Of a DNA stretch of 8,077 nt, positions 1 through 6,552 are shown one piece after another. Numbering within the stretch: the first letter of the stretch is position 1; each line of letters opens with the position of its first letter. Location of the stretch: positions 1,887 to 9,963 of the forward strand of contig DJMK01000196.1 of NCBI GenBank assembly GCA_002436485.1, read 5' to 3'. A program made the position numbers and the translations under genes. The DNA is from Proteobacteria bacterium UBA6492 (lineage in GTDB: Bacteria > Pseudomonadota > Gammaproteobacteria > UBA6429 > Thiohalophilaceae). The notes below the pieces were generated by a model. It was not told where the DNA came from. It worked only from the letters and a program-made list of their open reading frames with translations, and did not search any database.

Positions 1-114
1 GGATGGACGGTCGTCACCAAAGACCGCGCGCTATCTGCGCAATGGGAGCACACCATCCTCGTTACCGCGAACGGCTTTGAAGTCCTGACACAACGCACCG
101 AGGAAAGCTACTGA
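1..114 (+). CDS. map: Methionine aminopeptidase type I, C-terminal end (partial)
   Basis: Only the last 37 codons and the TGA stop (112-114) are in the window; the 5' part lies off the left edge. The enzyme is a cytosolic metallopeptidase that removes the initiator methionine from nascent proteins. The visible segment, SAQWEHTILVT followed by a short Gly-Phe-Glu-Val-Leu-Thr end, matches the conserved C-terminus of type I bacterial methionine aminopeptidases, and the glutamate in the QWEHT stretch corresponds to the last metal ligand of the family. The stop codon is directly followed by the glnD ATG, and map-glnD adjacency is common in Gammaproteobacteria, which supports the call. The active-site His and Asp ligands cannot be checked because they lie upstream. 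Confidence 0.9.
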   Translation, partial: GWTVVTKDRALSAQWEHTILVTANGFEVLTQRTEESY

Positions 115-2763
115 ATGGATGCTCTGGTCGATGAGCAACTTTACAACCCGGCAGAGTTCAAGCAGACATTAGCTGCAAACAAAGCCGCGCCAATCCCTGT
201 ATTCAGAAAACAGATCAAAGCATCGCTGGGCGAACTTGAAGAACGTTTCCATGCCGGCCGCAGTGCAACCGAACTTGTTTATACCCAGGCACGATTTATC
301 GACCAGATTTTACAACAGGCATGGCAGCTATTCTTCGATGCCACTGACAAGAACATTTGCCTGTTAGCAGTTGGCGGTTATGGCCGTGGCGAATTGCACC
401 CCTACTCCGATATTGATCTGATGATCCTGTTACGCAAATCGGTCAAGCCCTACCAGGATGAAATCGTCGCGTTTACCACCTTTCTCTGGGATATTGGGCT
501 TGAAGTTGGGCATAGCGTACGAACGCTCAAGGAATGCGTGCGTGAAGCAAAAAACGATATTACAGTCGCAACCAATATGCAGGAAGCCCGCCACCTTATC
601 GGCCCCGAGAATCTATATGAAATTCAACGGCAAAAATGCGGCCCGGATAAAATCTGGAACAGTGAGAAGTTTTTCATCGAAAAGCTTAATGAGCAACTGG
701 CTCGCCATGCACGCTTTAATGACACAGCCTACAATCTTGAACCTAATATAAAGGAAGGCCCTGGAGGCCTGCGTGACATACAAATGATTGGCTGGGTCGC
801 TAAGCGACACTTCAATGCCGAATCGTTGCATGATCTGGTAGAACATAACTTCCTGACTGAAGAAGAATACAAATCGCTACATGAAGGCCAGGCCTTCCTG
901 TGGCAAATCCGTTATGGACTGCATCTTGCTGCAGGTCGACGTGAAGATAGATTACTGTTTGATCATCAACGCACACTAGCCCGGCAGTTTGGTTATCAGG
1001 ATGACGCAAAAAGCCTGGGCGTCGAAAAGTTCATGAAACAGTATTACAAGACAATCATGGAATTGAGCAGATTGAATGAGATGTTGCTGCAGTTGTTCGA
1101 CGAAGAAATACTCAGTAAACGAAAATCCGCAAAACCCACAGATATTAACAAGCGCTTCCAGGCGCGCAAGAACTATCTAGAAGTGACCAGTGAGGATGTT
1201 TTCACAAATTATCCCTTTGCGTTACTGGAAGTCTTTTTGTTGATGGCGCAACACAGACAACTCAAAGGTGTTGCAGCCAATACGATACGATTGATACGTA
1301 GTCATCGTCACCTCATCGATACGAAATTTCGTGATGACATTAAATCTCGGTCGCTATTTATGGAAATCCTTCGTCAGCCACATGGTGTGACGCATGAGCT
1401 ACGACGCATGAATCGATATGGGGTACTGGCCGCTTACCTGCCCGCGTTCAAAAAGATTGTTGGCCAGATGCAACATGACCTGTTTCATGTTTACACAGTC
1501 GACGAACACACCCTGATGGTGATTCGTAATATCAGGCGCTTCACTGTCCCGGAGTTTTATGAGGAATTTCCAACCTGCAGTAGTATTATTCAGCAAATAC
1601 CCAAGCAGGAACTGTTGATATTGGCTGGCCTGTTTCACGATATTGCAAAAGGTCGTGGCGGCGATCACTCCAGCCTGGGTGCGACTGACGCCATCGAATT
1701 TTGCAAAAAACACGACCTGAGTGACTATGACACCAGTCTTGTCAGCTGGCTGGTGCAGAATCATTTAATCATGTCGACAACTGCACAGCGCAAGGACATC
1801 AGCGACCCGAACGTAGCGCATGAATTCGCAAACCTGGTCGGAAATATCAATCGACTAAACTATATTTACCTGTTGACCGTAGCAGATATTCGCGCGACCA
1901 GTCCCGATGTATGGAACAGCTGGAAAGATGCGTTATTAAAAGAACTGTATTTTGCCACCAAGCAAGCATTACGACGCGGATTAGAGAACCCCCTCCTTGA
2001 AGCTGAAAATATTTCCGCAACAAAGAAATCCGCGCTGGCACTGCTCGCCAAGGAAAACATCGACAGCACGCCGGTTATGCAGCTATGGCAACGCTTCGAC
2101 GATGATTATTTCTTACGCTACCTGCCTGAAGAAGTTTGCTGGCATACAAGAGAGATATTAATAGTCAATGAAAATAATTTACCACTCATTCTGATACGAC
2201 ACACCAGCCAACGCGGCGGTAGTGTTCTTTTCATTTATACGCATTCGCATGATCGTATTTTTGCTCATGTCACCGGAGCACTTGAGCACCTGGGGCTAAC
2301 TATTGTGGATGCGCGAATCATGACAACCAAAGATAACTATATCCTCGATTCCTTTATCATCCTGGATGAATCAAACGAGCCGGTGACCGACAAACAACGT
2401 TTGCAGGACATAATCGCTAGAATCAAAAGCAGAATCACCAATCCGGACATAGAGCTATCACAACCTGCGCAGCACCTGCCACGCCAGGCTAAAGCATTCA
2501 CTTTTAAAAGTAATGTGCAATTCTGGCAGGACGACAAAAGCGATCGTACTGCGATGCAGGTTTTAACTTATGATCGACCCGGCTTGCTGTCACGCATTGC
2601 CCGTGCGATGCTCGATGCCGGTGTACTGCTGCAAAATGCAAAAATTGCAACATTTGGTGAACGCGCAGAAGATATCTTTTATATTACTGACTATAAAGGT
2701 AGACAAATTACCGATGCTAACACTCAGGATGAAATAAGAAATATTATTATAAACAACCTGTAG
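115..2763 (+). CDS. glnD: Bifunctional PII uridylyltransferase / uridylyl-removing enzyme GlnD
   Basis: Cytosolic glutamine sensor that uridylylates PII proteins (GlnB/GlnK) when nitrogen is limiting and de-uridylylates them when glutamine is plentiful, so controlling glutamine synthetase adenylylation and NtrBC. The product is 882 residues, close to the roughly 890 of the E. coli protein. Visible domains are: a nucleotidyltransferase domain with GGYGRGELHPYSDIDL at 87-102 (Asp99 and Asp101 as metal ligands); the GlnD-type GGLRD motif at 217-221; an HD hydrolase domain with His465 and the LFHDIAKGRGGDH stretch (His508, Asp509) for uridylyl removal; and two C-terminal ACT domains at about 700-780 and 811-882, which bind glutamine. 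The ATG follows the map stop with no gap, and an AGGA at 101-104 inside the map end can serve as ribosome binding site. Both catalytic centres look intact. It ends three bases from the stop of the opposing VOC gene. Confidence 0.97.
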   Translation: MDALVDEQLYNPAEFKQTLAANKAAPIPVFRKQIKASLGELEERFHAGRSATELVYTQARFIDQILQQAWQLFFDATDKNICLLAVGGYGRGELHPYSDIDLMILLRKSVKPYQDEIVAFTTFLWDIGLEVGHSVRTLKECVREAKNDITVATNMQEARHLIGPENLYEIQRQKCGPDKIWNSEKFFIEKLNEQLARHARFNDTAYNLEPNIKEGPGGLRDIQMIGWVAKRHFNAESLHDLVEHNFLTEEEYKSLHEGQAFLWQIRYGLHLAAGRREDRLLFDHQRTLARQFGYQDDAKSLGVEKFMKQYYKTIMELSRLNEMLLQLFDEEILSKRKSAKPTDINKRFQARKNYLEVTSEDVFTNYPFALLEVFLLMAQHRQLKGVAANTIRLIRSHRHLIDTKFRDDIKSRSLFMEILRQPHGVTHELRRMNRYGVLAAYLPAFKKIVGQMQHDLFHVYTVDEHTLMVIRNIRRFTVPEFYEEFPTCSSIIQQIPKQELLILAGLFHDIAKGRGGDHSSLGATDAIEFCKKHDLSDYDTSLVSWLVQNHLIMSTTAQRKDISDPNVAHEFANLVGNINRLNYIYLLTVADIRATSPDVWNSWKDALLKELYFATKQALRRGLENPLLEAENISATKKSALALLAKENIDSTPVMQLWQRFDDDYFLRYLPEEVCWHTREILIVNENNLPLILIRHTSQRGGSVLFIYTHSHDRIFAHVTGALEHLGLTIVDARIMTTKDNYILDSFIILDESNEPVTDKQRLQDIIARIKSRITNPDIELSQPAQHLPRQAKAFTFKSNVQFWQDDKSDRTAMQVLTYDRPGLLSRIARAMLDAGVLLQNAKIATFGERAEDIFYITDYKGRQITDANTQDEIRNIIINNL

Positions 2764-2772
2764 TCATCAGGT
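2756..2772. terminator. Possible weak bidirectional hairpin at the glnD/VOC junction
   Basis: ACCTG (2756-2760) and CAGGT (2768-2772) can pair around a 7-base loop that contains the glnD stop. The hairpin sits exactly where two convergent genes end, three bases apart. On the minus strand it is followed by a T-rich stretch (TTGTTT and then TA-rich), but on the plus strand only a short CTTT follows. A 5-bp stem without a clean U-tract is weak for an intrinsic terminator, so this is only a candidate. Confidence 0.2.
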
Positions 2773-3150
2773 GCTTTGAATAAATTCACAGGCATTGCCG
2801 TCCGGGTCACGCACAAACAAGGCTCGGCGCCCCGATTTGCTCACGGTATATTTAACTCCAGCCTTATCCAACTTATTTTGCAATGCGGTGATATTATCAA
2901 CAGCCATCGCAATATGCCGATCCCGACCGCCATGTGATGGCCGCCCAACAACAGGATCCGGATTGTCGAGCTCAAGCAGGTGTATTTGCTGCATACCAAT
3001 TTGTAACCAGGCTCCGCGATACCCGAGATCCGGCCGTTGATAGTTGACCGGGATCCCTAATATTCCATGATAAAACTGCAATGCGCGCTCAGTATTTTCA
3101 ACAATGATACTGGCATGCAATATTGCTTCAAGTTTGAAAGTGTTATCCAT
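2767..3150 (-). CDS. VOC superfamily (glyoxalase/dioxygenase-fold) protein
   Basis: A 127-residue cytosolic protein with two paired beta-alpha-beta-beta-beta modules of the vicinal oxygen chelate fold. Module 1 begins with LEAILHASIIV and the helix TERALQFYHGILGIPV. Module 2 begins with DRHIAMAVDNITALQNKL and ends with the family signature FVRDPDGNACEFI. His12, His57 or Glu60, His79 and Glu122 fall where the metal ligands of glyoxalase-I-like members lie, so a metal-dependent enzyme is plausible, but the substrate cannot be read from the sequence. It could be a lactoylglutathione lyase-like enzyme, a dioxygenase or a resistance-type VOC protein. I chose the ATG at 3150, which overlaps the upstream transporter stop by eight bases and suggests coupled translation. 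A TTG at 3165 would add five residues. The AGGA at 3156-3153 is very close to the ATG. The gene is probably co-transcribed with the transporter. Confidence 0.85.
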   Translation of the reverse strand: MDNTFKLEAILHASIIVENTERALQFYHGILGIPVNYQRPDLGYRGAWLQIGMQQIHLLELDNPDPVVGRPSHGGRDRHIAMAVDNITALQNKLDKAGVKYTVSKSGRRALFVRDPDGNACEFIQST

Positions 3151-4051
3151 TATCCTGGTTTGCAATTGCTAATGTTGACTGCGGTTGTCGCGTCGCAAGA
3201 TAAGCCGAGCATACCACGATACATCCACCGATCCACTCTGCGACACTCAATCGTTCCTCGATTAATAAGTAAGTTGACACGACGCTGGCTACCACCTCAA
3301 ATAACAGTATGACTGCTGAACGGTGTATTGGCATGTGAGTGACGCCATAGACAACAGCTACTGTCATGGGCCCTATCAGCAGAATCCCGGTTAACATGGC
3401 AAATATTACTGGCGCTGCGGCAAAAACAATTTCATTGGGTGACGTGAAAACCATAAATATACCAGCCACAATAATGACACCTAGCCATGACATGATCATT
3501 TTTACCTGGATGCTTGTTTTGTTCGCCTTGTTAATGAACATGTTCGTCATTGCAAAGGCAAAACCAGAGGAGATTGCAAGCCAGTCTGCATAGGACTGTG
3601 GCCAGGGAATACCAATTTGAGGCGACCATAACATGATCATTGCGCCAGCTATTGCCAGCATGATCACCAAATATGCGCGACCGGATATCGCTTCTTTAAG
3701 AACAAACCTGGCCAGCAAAGTTGCCCACACAGGAGATAGGTAAAACAAAAGTATCACCCGCACAACTTCACCTTCCAGGATCGCCAGGATGAAAGCGGTA
3801 TTACACCAGCCACTGCACAGCATTATTCCGAATAACAACCCTGGAGTAATAGCCAGCTCAGCAAACCGCCGCACAAGGATTGGTACTATATATATAAGTG
3901 TGCCCAGGTAGACCAAAAGCGTGAGAGACAGCCCTTGAAGCCCCTGTTGCTCAAGCCAACGCAATGGAATCCAGATAACACCCCACATGGTCGCAGCCAG
4001 CAACAGGCTGACCACCGGCAGGACTGGCGTGTGTTGTGGAGCAGCATGCAT
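3143..4051 (-). CDS. EamA/DMT-superfamily membrane transporter
   Basis: A 302-residue inner-membrane protein predicted to export (or exchange) a small metabolite; the substrate is unknown. About ten hydrophobic segments can be placed, near residues 10-30, 41-60, 70-90, 95-116, 126-142, 154-172, 183-202, 212-236, 244-264 and 270-287. This is the 5+5 architecture of two EamA repeats. The first repeat has the typical TMWGVIWIPLRW after segment-1 entry, LSPVWATLLARFVLKE closing segment 4, and the second repeat ends with LLIEERLSVAEWIGG, a usual EamA pattern (acidic pair before the last helix). I chose the ATG at 4051; a TTG at 4087 would add 12 residues but has no ribosome binding site and places polar residues ahead of helix 1. 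It is transcribed divergently from dapC, and its stop overlaps the start of the VOC gene, suggesting a two-gene operon. Both genes lie antisense between glnD and dapC. Confidence 0.88.
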   Translation of the reverse strand: MHAAPQHTPVLPVVSLLLAATMWGVIWIPLRWLEQQGLQGLSLTLLVYLGTLIYIVPILVRRFAELAITPGLLFGIMLCSGWCNTAFILAILEGEVVRVILLFYLSPVWATLLARFVLKEAISGRAYLVIMLAIAGAMIMLWSPQIGIPWPQSYADWLAISSGFAFAMTNMFINKANKTSIQVKMIMSWLGVIIVAGIFMVFTSPNEIVFAAAPVIFAMLTGILLIGPMTVAVVYGVTHMPIHRSAVILLFEVVASVVSTYLLIEERLSVAEWIGGCIVVCSAYLATRQPQSTLAIANQDNG

Positions 4052-4111
4052 TATAATCGCTCGCGTTGTGAATAAATTACTTACCAAGAATAGACCATCG
4101 ATATTATTAGC
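4052..4111. promoter_or_regulatory. Divergent intergenic region, transporter operon / dapC
   Basis: Sixty bases separate the chosen transporter start from the dapC ATG, so any dedicated promoters for either direction must lie here or inside the flanking coding sequence. The stretch is AT-rich. On the plus strand a TATAAT occurs at 4052-4057, and a TTGTGA (4066-4071) lies 17 bases before AATAGA (4089-4094). Neither forms a strong sigma-70 pair: the first lacks a matching -35 at normal spacing, and the second has a poor -10. No clear Shine-Dalgarno sequence precedes dapC. A promoter is expected from the gene layout, but its exact position is not supported. Confidence 0.25.
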
Positions 4112-5308
4112 ATGAACCCTGATTTACAACGCTTGCAAGCATACCCTTTTGAAAGGCTGGCAGCCCTCAAACAAAAGGTATCTCCACCGACCAGCCTTGC
4201 GCATATACCGCTTAGTATTGGCGAACCAAAGCATCCTGCACCACAGTTTGTCATTGACGCGATCACTGCACATCTTGCCGATCTGTCAAGTTACCCATTA
4301 ACTAAAGGTATGTTGGAATTACGACAGGCAATTGCAGACTGGCTTTGCAATCGGTTTGGCCTGGCCCAACAAAACATTGATGCAGAGAAAAATATTCTAC
4401 CTGTCAGCGGGACGCGTGAAGCCCTGTTTGCTATCGCGCAAGCTGTAATTGAAAAACAGCAACGACCGCTGGTACTAATGCCGAACCCTTTTTACCAAAT
4501 ATACGAGGGTGCCGCACTGCTGGCTGGTGCTGAACCCTGGTTTATGAATACCACTCACAAAACGGACTTTTTACCTGATTTCGATTCAATACCAGCAAAG
4601 GTCTGGCAGCGCGCACAACTTGTATATGTTTGCTCGCCGGGAAATCCGACAGGCCGAGTCATGCCCGTAGAGCAGCTAAAGCACCTGATAGACCTAGCAG
4701 ATAAATACGACTTTGTAATTGCCTCTGATGAATGCTACTCAGAACTTTACTTCGATGAAGCGAATCCCCCCGTTGGTTTGTTGCAGGCATGCCATGAGGC
4801 AGGTAATCATGACTATAAGCACTGCATTGTGTTTCACAGCCTGTCTAAACGTTCCAATCTGCCAGGGCTACGTTCAGGTTTTGTGGCGGGTGATGCCAAA
4901 ATACTGCAGGCATTTTTGCGCTATCGAACCTATCAGGGTTGTGCAATGTCACCTCCCTACCAGTGGGCAAGCATTGCGGCCTGGTCTGATGAAAAACACG
5001 TTCAGGCCAATAGGAGCCTGTATCGCGACAAGTTTGCCGCAGTGCTGGAAATTCTGTCTCCCGTAATGTCCGTTGACCAGCCGGATGCAGGGTTTTATTT
5101 ATGGCCAAAGCTCGACATGGCCGATGATCACTTTGCGCAACAACTGTTTGCCGAACAAAATGTCACCGTCTTACCTGGGCAATACCTTTCGCGCATGGCG
5201 CACGGAATTAACCCGGGCGAAGGTTACATTCGTATGGCGCTGGTTGCCGAACTTGATAACTGCATCGAAGCAGCACAACGAATACGGCATTTCCTCGAAA
5301 ATTGCTAA
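4112..5308 (+). CDS. dapC: Succinyldiaminopimelate aminotransferase DapC
   Basis: PLP-dependent class I/II (fold type I) aminotransferase of 398 residues. It is expected to convert N-succinyl-2-amino-6-ketopimelate plus glutamate to N-succinyl-LL-diaminopimelate in the cytosol, in lysine/peptidoglycan synthesis. Visible landmarks are SPGNPTG at 175-181 (Asn178), SDECYSE at 205-211 (Asp206 and Tyr209 contact PLP), the Schiff-base Lys246 in HSLSKRSNLPGLRSGF, and Arg374 in GYIRMAL for the substrate carboxylate. The N-terminus MNPDLQRLQAYPFERL is characteristic of the DapC type rather than of ArgD or aspartate aminotransferase, and it supports this ATG even though no clear ribosome binding site precedes it. 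dapD follows after 69 bases and dapE lies two genes further on, so the pathway context agrees. ArgD can also carry out this step in some bacteria, but the family pattern and position favour DapC. Confidence 0.92.
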   Translation: MNPDLQRLQAYPFERLAALKQKVSPPTSLAHIPLSIGEPKHPAPQFVIDAITAHLADLSSYPLTKGMLELRQAIADWLCNRFGLAQQNIDAEKNILPVSGTREALFAIAQAVIEKQQRPLVLMPNPFYQIYEGAALLAGAEPWFMNTTHKTDFLPDFDSIPAKVWQRAQLVYVCSPGNPTGRVMPVEQLKHLIDLADKYDFVIASDECYSELYFDEANPPVGLLQACHEAGNHDYKHCIVFHSLSKRSNLPGLRSGFVAGDAKILQAFLRYRTYQGCAMSPPYQWASIAAWSDEKHVQANRSLYRDKFAAVLEILSPVMSVDQPDAGFYLWPKLDMADDHFAQQLFAEQNVTVLPGQYLSRMAHGINPGEGYIRMALVAELDNCIEAAQRIRHFLENC

Positions 5309-5322
5309 AAAAAAATCCCAAT

Positions 5323-5340
5323 TCGCGTTAAAATGCGCGA
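5323..5340 (+). promoter_or_regulatory. Inverted repeat with -10-like core upstream of dapD
   Basis: TCGCG (5323-5327) and CGCGA (5336-5340) flank TTAAAATG, which contains TAAAAT (5329-5334), a 5/6 match to a sigma-70 -10 box. The element sits about 40 bases before the dapD ATG, a good distance for a promoter. No convincing -35 is found at 16-18 bases; the nearest candidate, TTGCTA at 5302-5307, is 21 bases away. The symmetric arms could be an operator or simply an RNA hairpin. A run of nine A residues (5307-5315), beginning in the dapC stop codon, lies just upstream. This is the only intergenic gap of any size within the dap cluster. Confidence 0.3.
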
Positions 5341-5367
5341 CTTATTAACATGTGTTCAGACAGGGCC

Positions 5368-5371
5368 GGAG
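5368..5371 (+). promoter_or_regulatory. Ribosome binding site of dapD
   Basis: GGAG six bases before the ATG at 5378 is the clearest Shine-Dalgarno sequence in the dap cluster, and it fixes the dapD start. The two following genes lack a comparable site and instead start within their predecessor's stop codon. Confidence 0.75.
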
Positions 5372-5377
5372 TAAAAA

Positions 5378-6202
5378 ATGAGCGACGATATAAAGTCAGT
5401 AATTGAAAAAGCATTTGAAAACCGCGCAGAAATCACCCCGATGCGCGTTGACACCATGGTCAAGGAAGCAGTGGATGAAGCCATGGCCCTGCTCGACAAG
5501 GGTGAACTGCGTGTTGCCGAGAAAAAAGCCGGGGACTGGGTGGTCAACCAATGGTTAAAAAAAGCGGTCCTGTTGTCTTTTCGTATTCAGGATAACGCCA
5601 TGATGAAAGGCGGTTTCACCAATTATTTTGACAAGGTAGCGCCCAAGTATGCCGAATACAACTCGCGTGATTTTCGCAATGACGGTGTACGTGTTGTTCC
5701 GCCAGCCACAGTACGTCGTGGCGCCTACATAGCACCCAGCGTTGTGCTAATGCCATCCTATGTCAATATTGGTGCCTATGTAGACAGCGGCACCATGGTA
5801 GATACCTGGGCAACTGTCGGCTCCTGTGCCCAGATCGGTAAAAATGTTCACTTATCGGGTGGTGTTGGAATCGGTGGTGTACTGGAGCCATTGCAAGCTT
5901 CGCCAACCATTATCGAAGACAATTGTTTCATTGGCGCCCGTTCCGAGGTGGTTGAAGGTGTTATTGTCGAAGAAGGCTCGGTCATTTCAATGGGTGTATA
6001 TATTGGACAAAGCACCCGGATTTATAATCGCAGCACTGGCGAAATCACCTATGGCCGGATTCCAGCTGGTTCCGTGGTGGTATCAGGTAACCTGCCCTCG
6101 TCTGATGGCAAGTACAGCCTCTACTGTGCCGTCATTGTAAAGCAGGTCGACGAGAAAACCCGCAGCAAGGTCGGAATTAACGAACTGCTACGTGATATTT
6201 AA
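5378..6202 (+). CDS. dapD: 2,3,4,5-tetrahydropyridine-2,6-dicarboxylate N-succinyltransferase DapD
   Basis: Cytosolic trimeric enzyme that transfers succinyl from succinyl-CoA to tetrahydrodipicolinate, the committed step of the succinylase branch to meso-diaminopimelate and lysine. The product is 274 residues, the same length as E. coli DapD. An N-terminal helical domain (about 1-100) is followed by a left-handed beta-helix built of hexapeptide repeats (about 105-235), visible as GAYIAPSVVLMPSYVNIGAY, VDTWATVGSCAQIG and VHLSGGVGIGGVLEPLQA. Asp142 (in MVDTW) and Glu190 (in GARSEVVEG) match the conserved catalytic/substrate pair of the family. A short C-terminal helix ends in GINELLRDI. A good ribosome binding site six bases upstream supports the ATG. 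The stop TAA shares its last base with the ATG of the next gene, indicating translational coupling. Nothing unusual is seen. Confidence 0.97.
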   Translation: MSDDIKSVIEKAFENRAEITPMRVDTMVKEAVDEAMALLDKGELRVAEKKAGDWVVNQWLKKAVLLSFRIQDNAMMKGGFTNYFDKVAPKYAEYNSRDFRNDGVRVVPPATVRRGAYIAPSVVLMPSYVNIGAYVDSGTMVDTWATVGSCAQIGKNVHLSGGVGIGGVLEPLQASPTIIEDNCFIGARSEVVEGVIVEEGSVISMGVYIGQSTRIYNRSTGEITYGRIPAGSVVVSGNLPSSDGKYSLYCAVIVKQVDEKTRSKVGINELLRDI

Positions 6203-6552
6203 TGAGTGAGCCTGTCCTGTACGGTATCCCTAATTGCGATACTGTTAAAAAGGCACGCAAGTGGCTTGCGCAACATGATATCACGTATGAATTTCATGAT
6301 TTTCGCAAGGACGGTTTAACGCGGAAACAGCTCGAAAACTGGTTCAACTCGCTGGACTGGACACAGTTACTTAACAAACGAAGTACCTCGTGGCGTGCGC
6401 TTGCTGATAACGAAAAAGACAGCCTGACACAGGCAAGTGCGAGCAAATTAATGCTTGCCAATCCCACTTTGATCAAACGTCCTGTGCTAGTATCAAACAA
6501 ACAGGTATTGGTCGGTTTTAATCCATCAGCATACAAACAGCATTTTGGCTAA
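6202..6552 (+). CDS. yffB: ArsC/Spx-family single-cysteine protein, YffB-like
   Basis: A 116-residue thioredoxin-fold protein of the ArsC/Spx/MgsR family. YGIPNCDTVKKARKWL near the N-terminus contains the single active-type Cys12, and the conserved IKRPVLV stretch (Arg93) and Arg60 align with two of the three arginines of glutaredoxin-dependent arsenate reductases. The third basic position of true ArsC (in the R773 type near 107) is not evident here; VGFNPSAYKQHF occupies that area. This fits the YffB subgroup, which has a reported link to glutathione, rather than a dedicated arsenate reductase. Its cellular substrate is unknown. It starts at the last base of the dapD stop and ends sharing its last base with the dapE ATG, so it is an integral member of the dap operon. 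yffB-dapE adjacency also occurs in E. coli. Automated annotations may call it 'arsenate reductase', which I would not accept. Confidence 0.9.
   Translation: MSEPVLYGIPNCDTVKKARKWLAQHDITYEFHDFRKDGLTRKQLENWFNSLDWTQLLNKRSTSWRALADNEKDSLTQASASKLMLANPTLIKRPVLVSNKQVLVGFNPSAYKQHFG

Noticed and set aside
1399..1764. A 121-codon open frame on the minus strand inside glnD
   Set aside because: It lies wholly within the HD-domain region of glnD, shows no recognisable domain, and is the expected shadow of a strongly conserved coding sequence.
3165..3165. TTG start for the VOC protein giving five more residues
   Set aside because: The ATG at 3150 gives the usual family N-terminus and overlaps the transporter stop; the TTG has no ribosome binding site.
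4052..4087. TTG at 4087 as the transporter start
   Set aside because: The extra 12 residues add nothing family-like and would leave only 24 bases to dapC; the ATG at 4051 is directly ahead of the first membrane segment.
4719..5066. A 115-codon plus-strand frame inside dapC
   Set aside because: It overlaps the PLP-lysine region of dapC in another frame, and its translation looks like no protein family.
5307..5315. Run of nine A residues after dapC as the tail of a minus-strand terminator
   Set aside because: No minus-strand gene ends here; the only GC-rich symmetric element nearby lies in the wrong place for a productive role with the plus-strand dapC end.
6202..6552. Arsenate resistance gene (arsC)
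   Set aside because: There are no other ars genes, the third basic residue of true ArsC is not evident, and the dap operon context fits the YffB subgroup.
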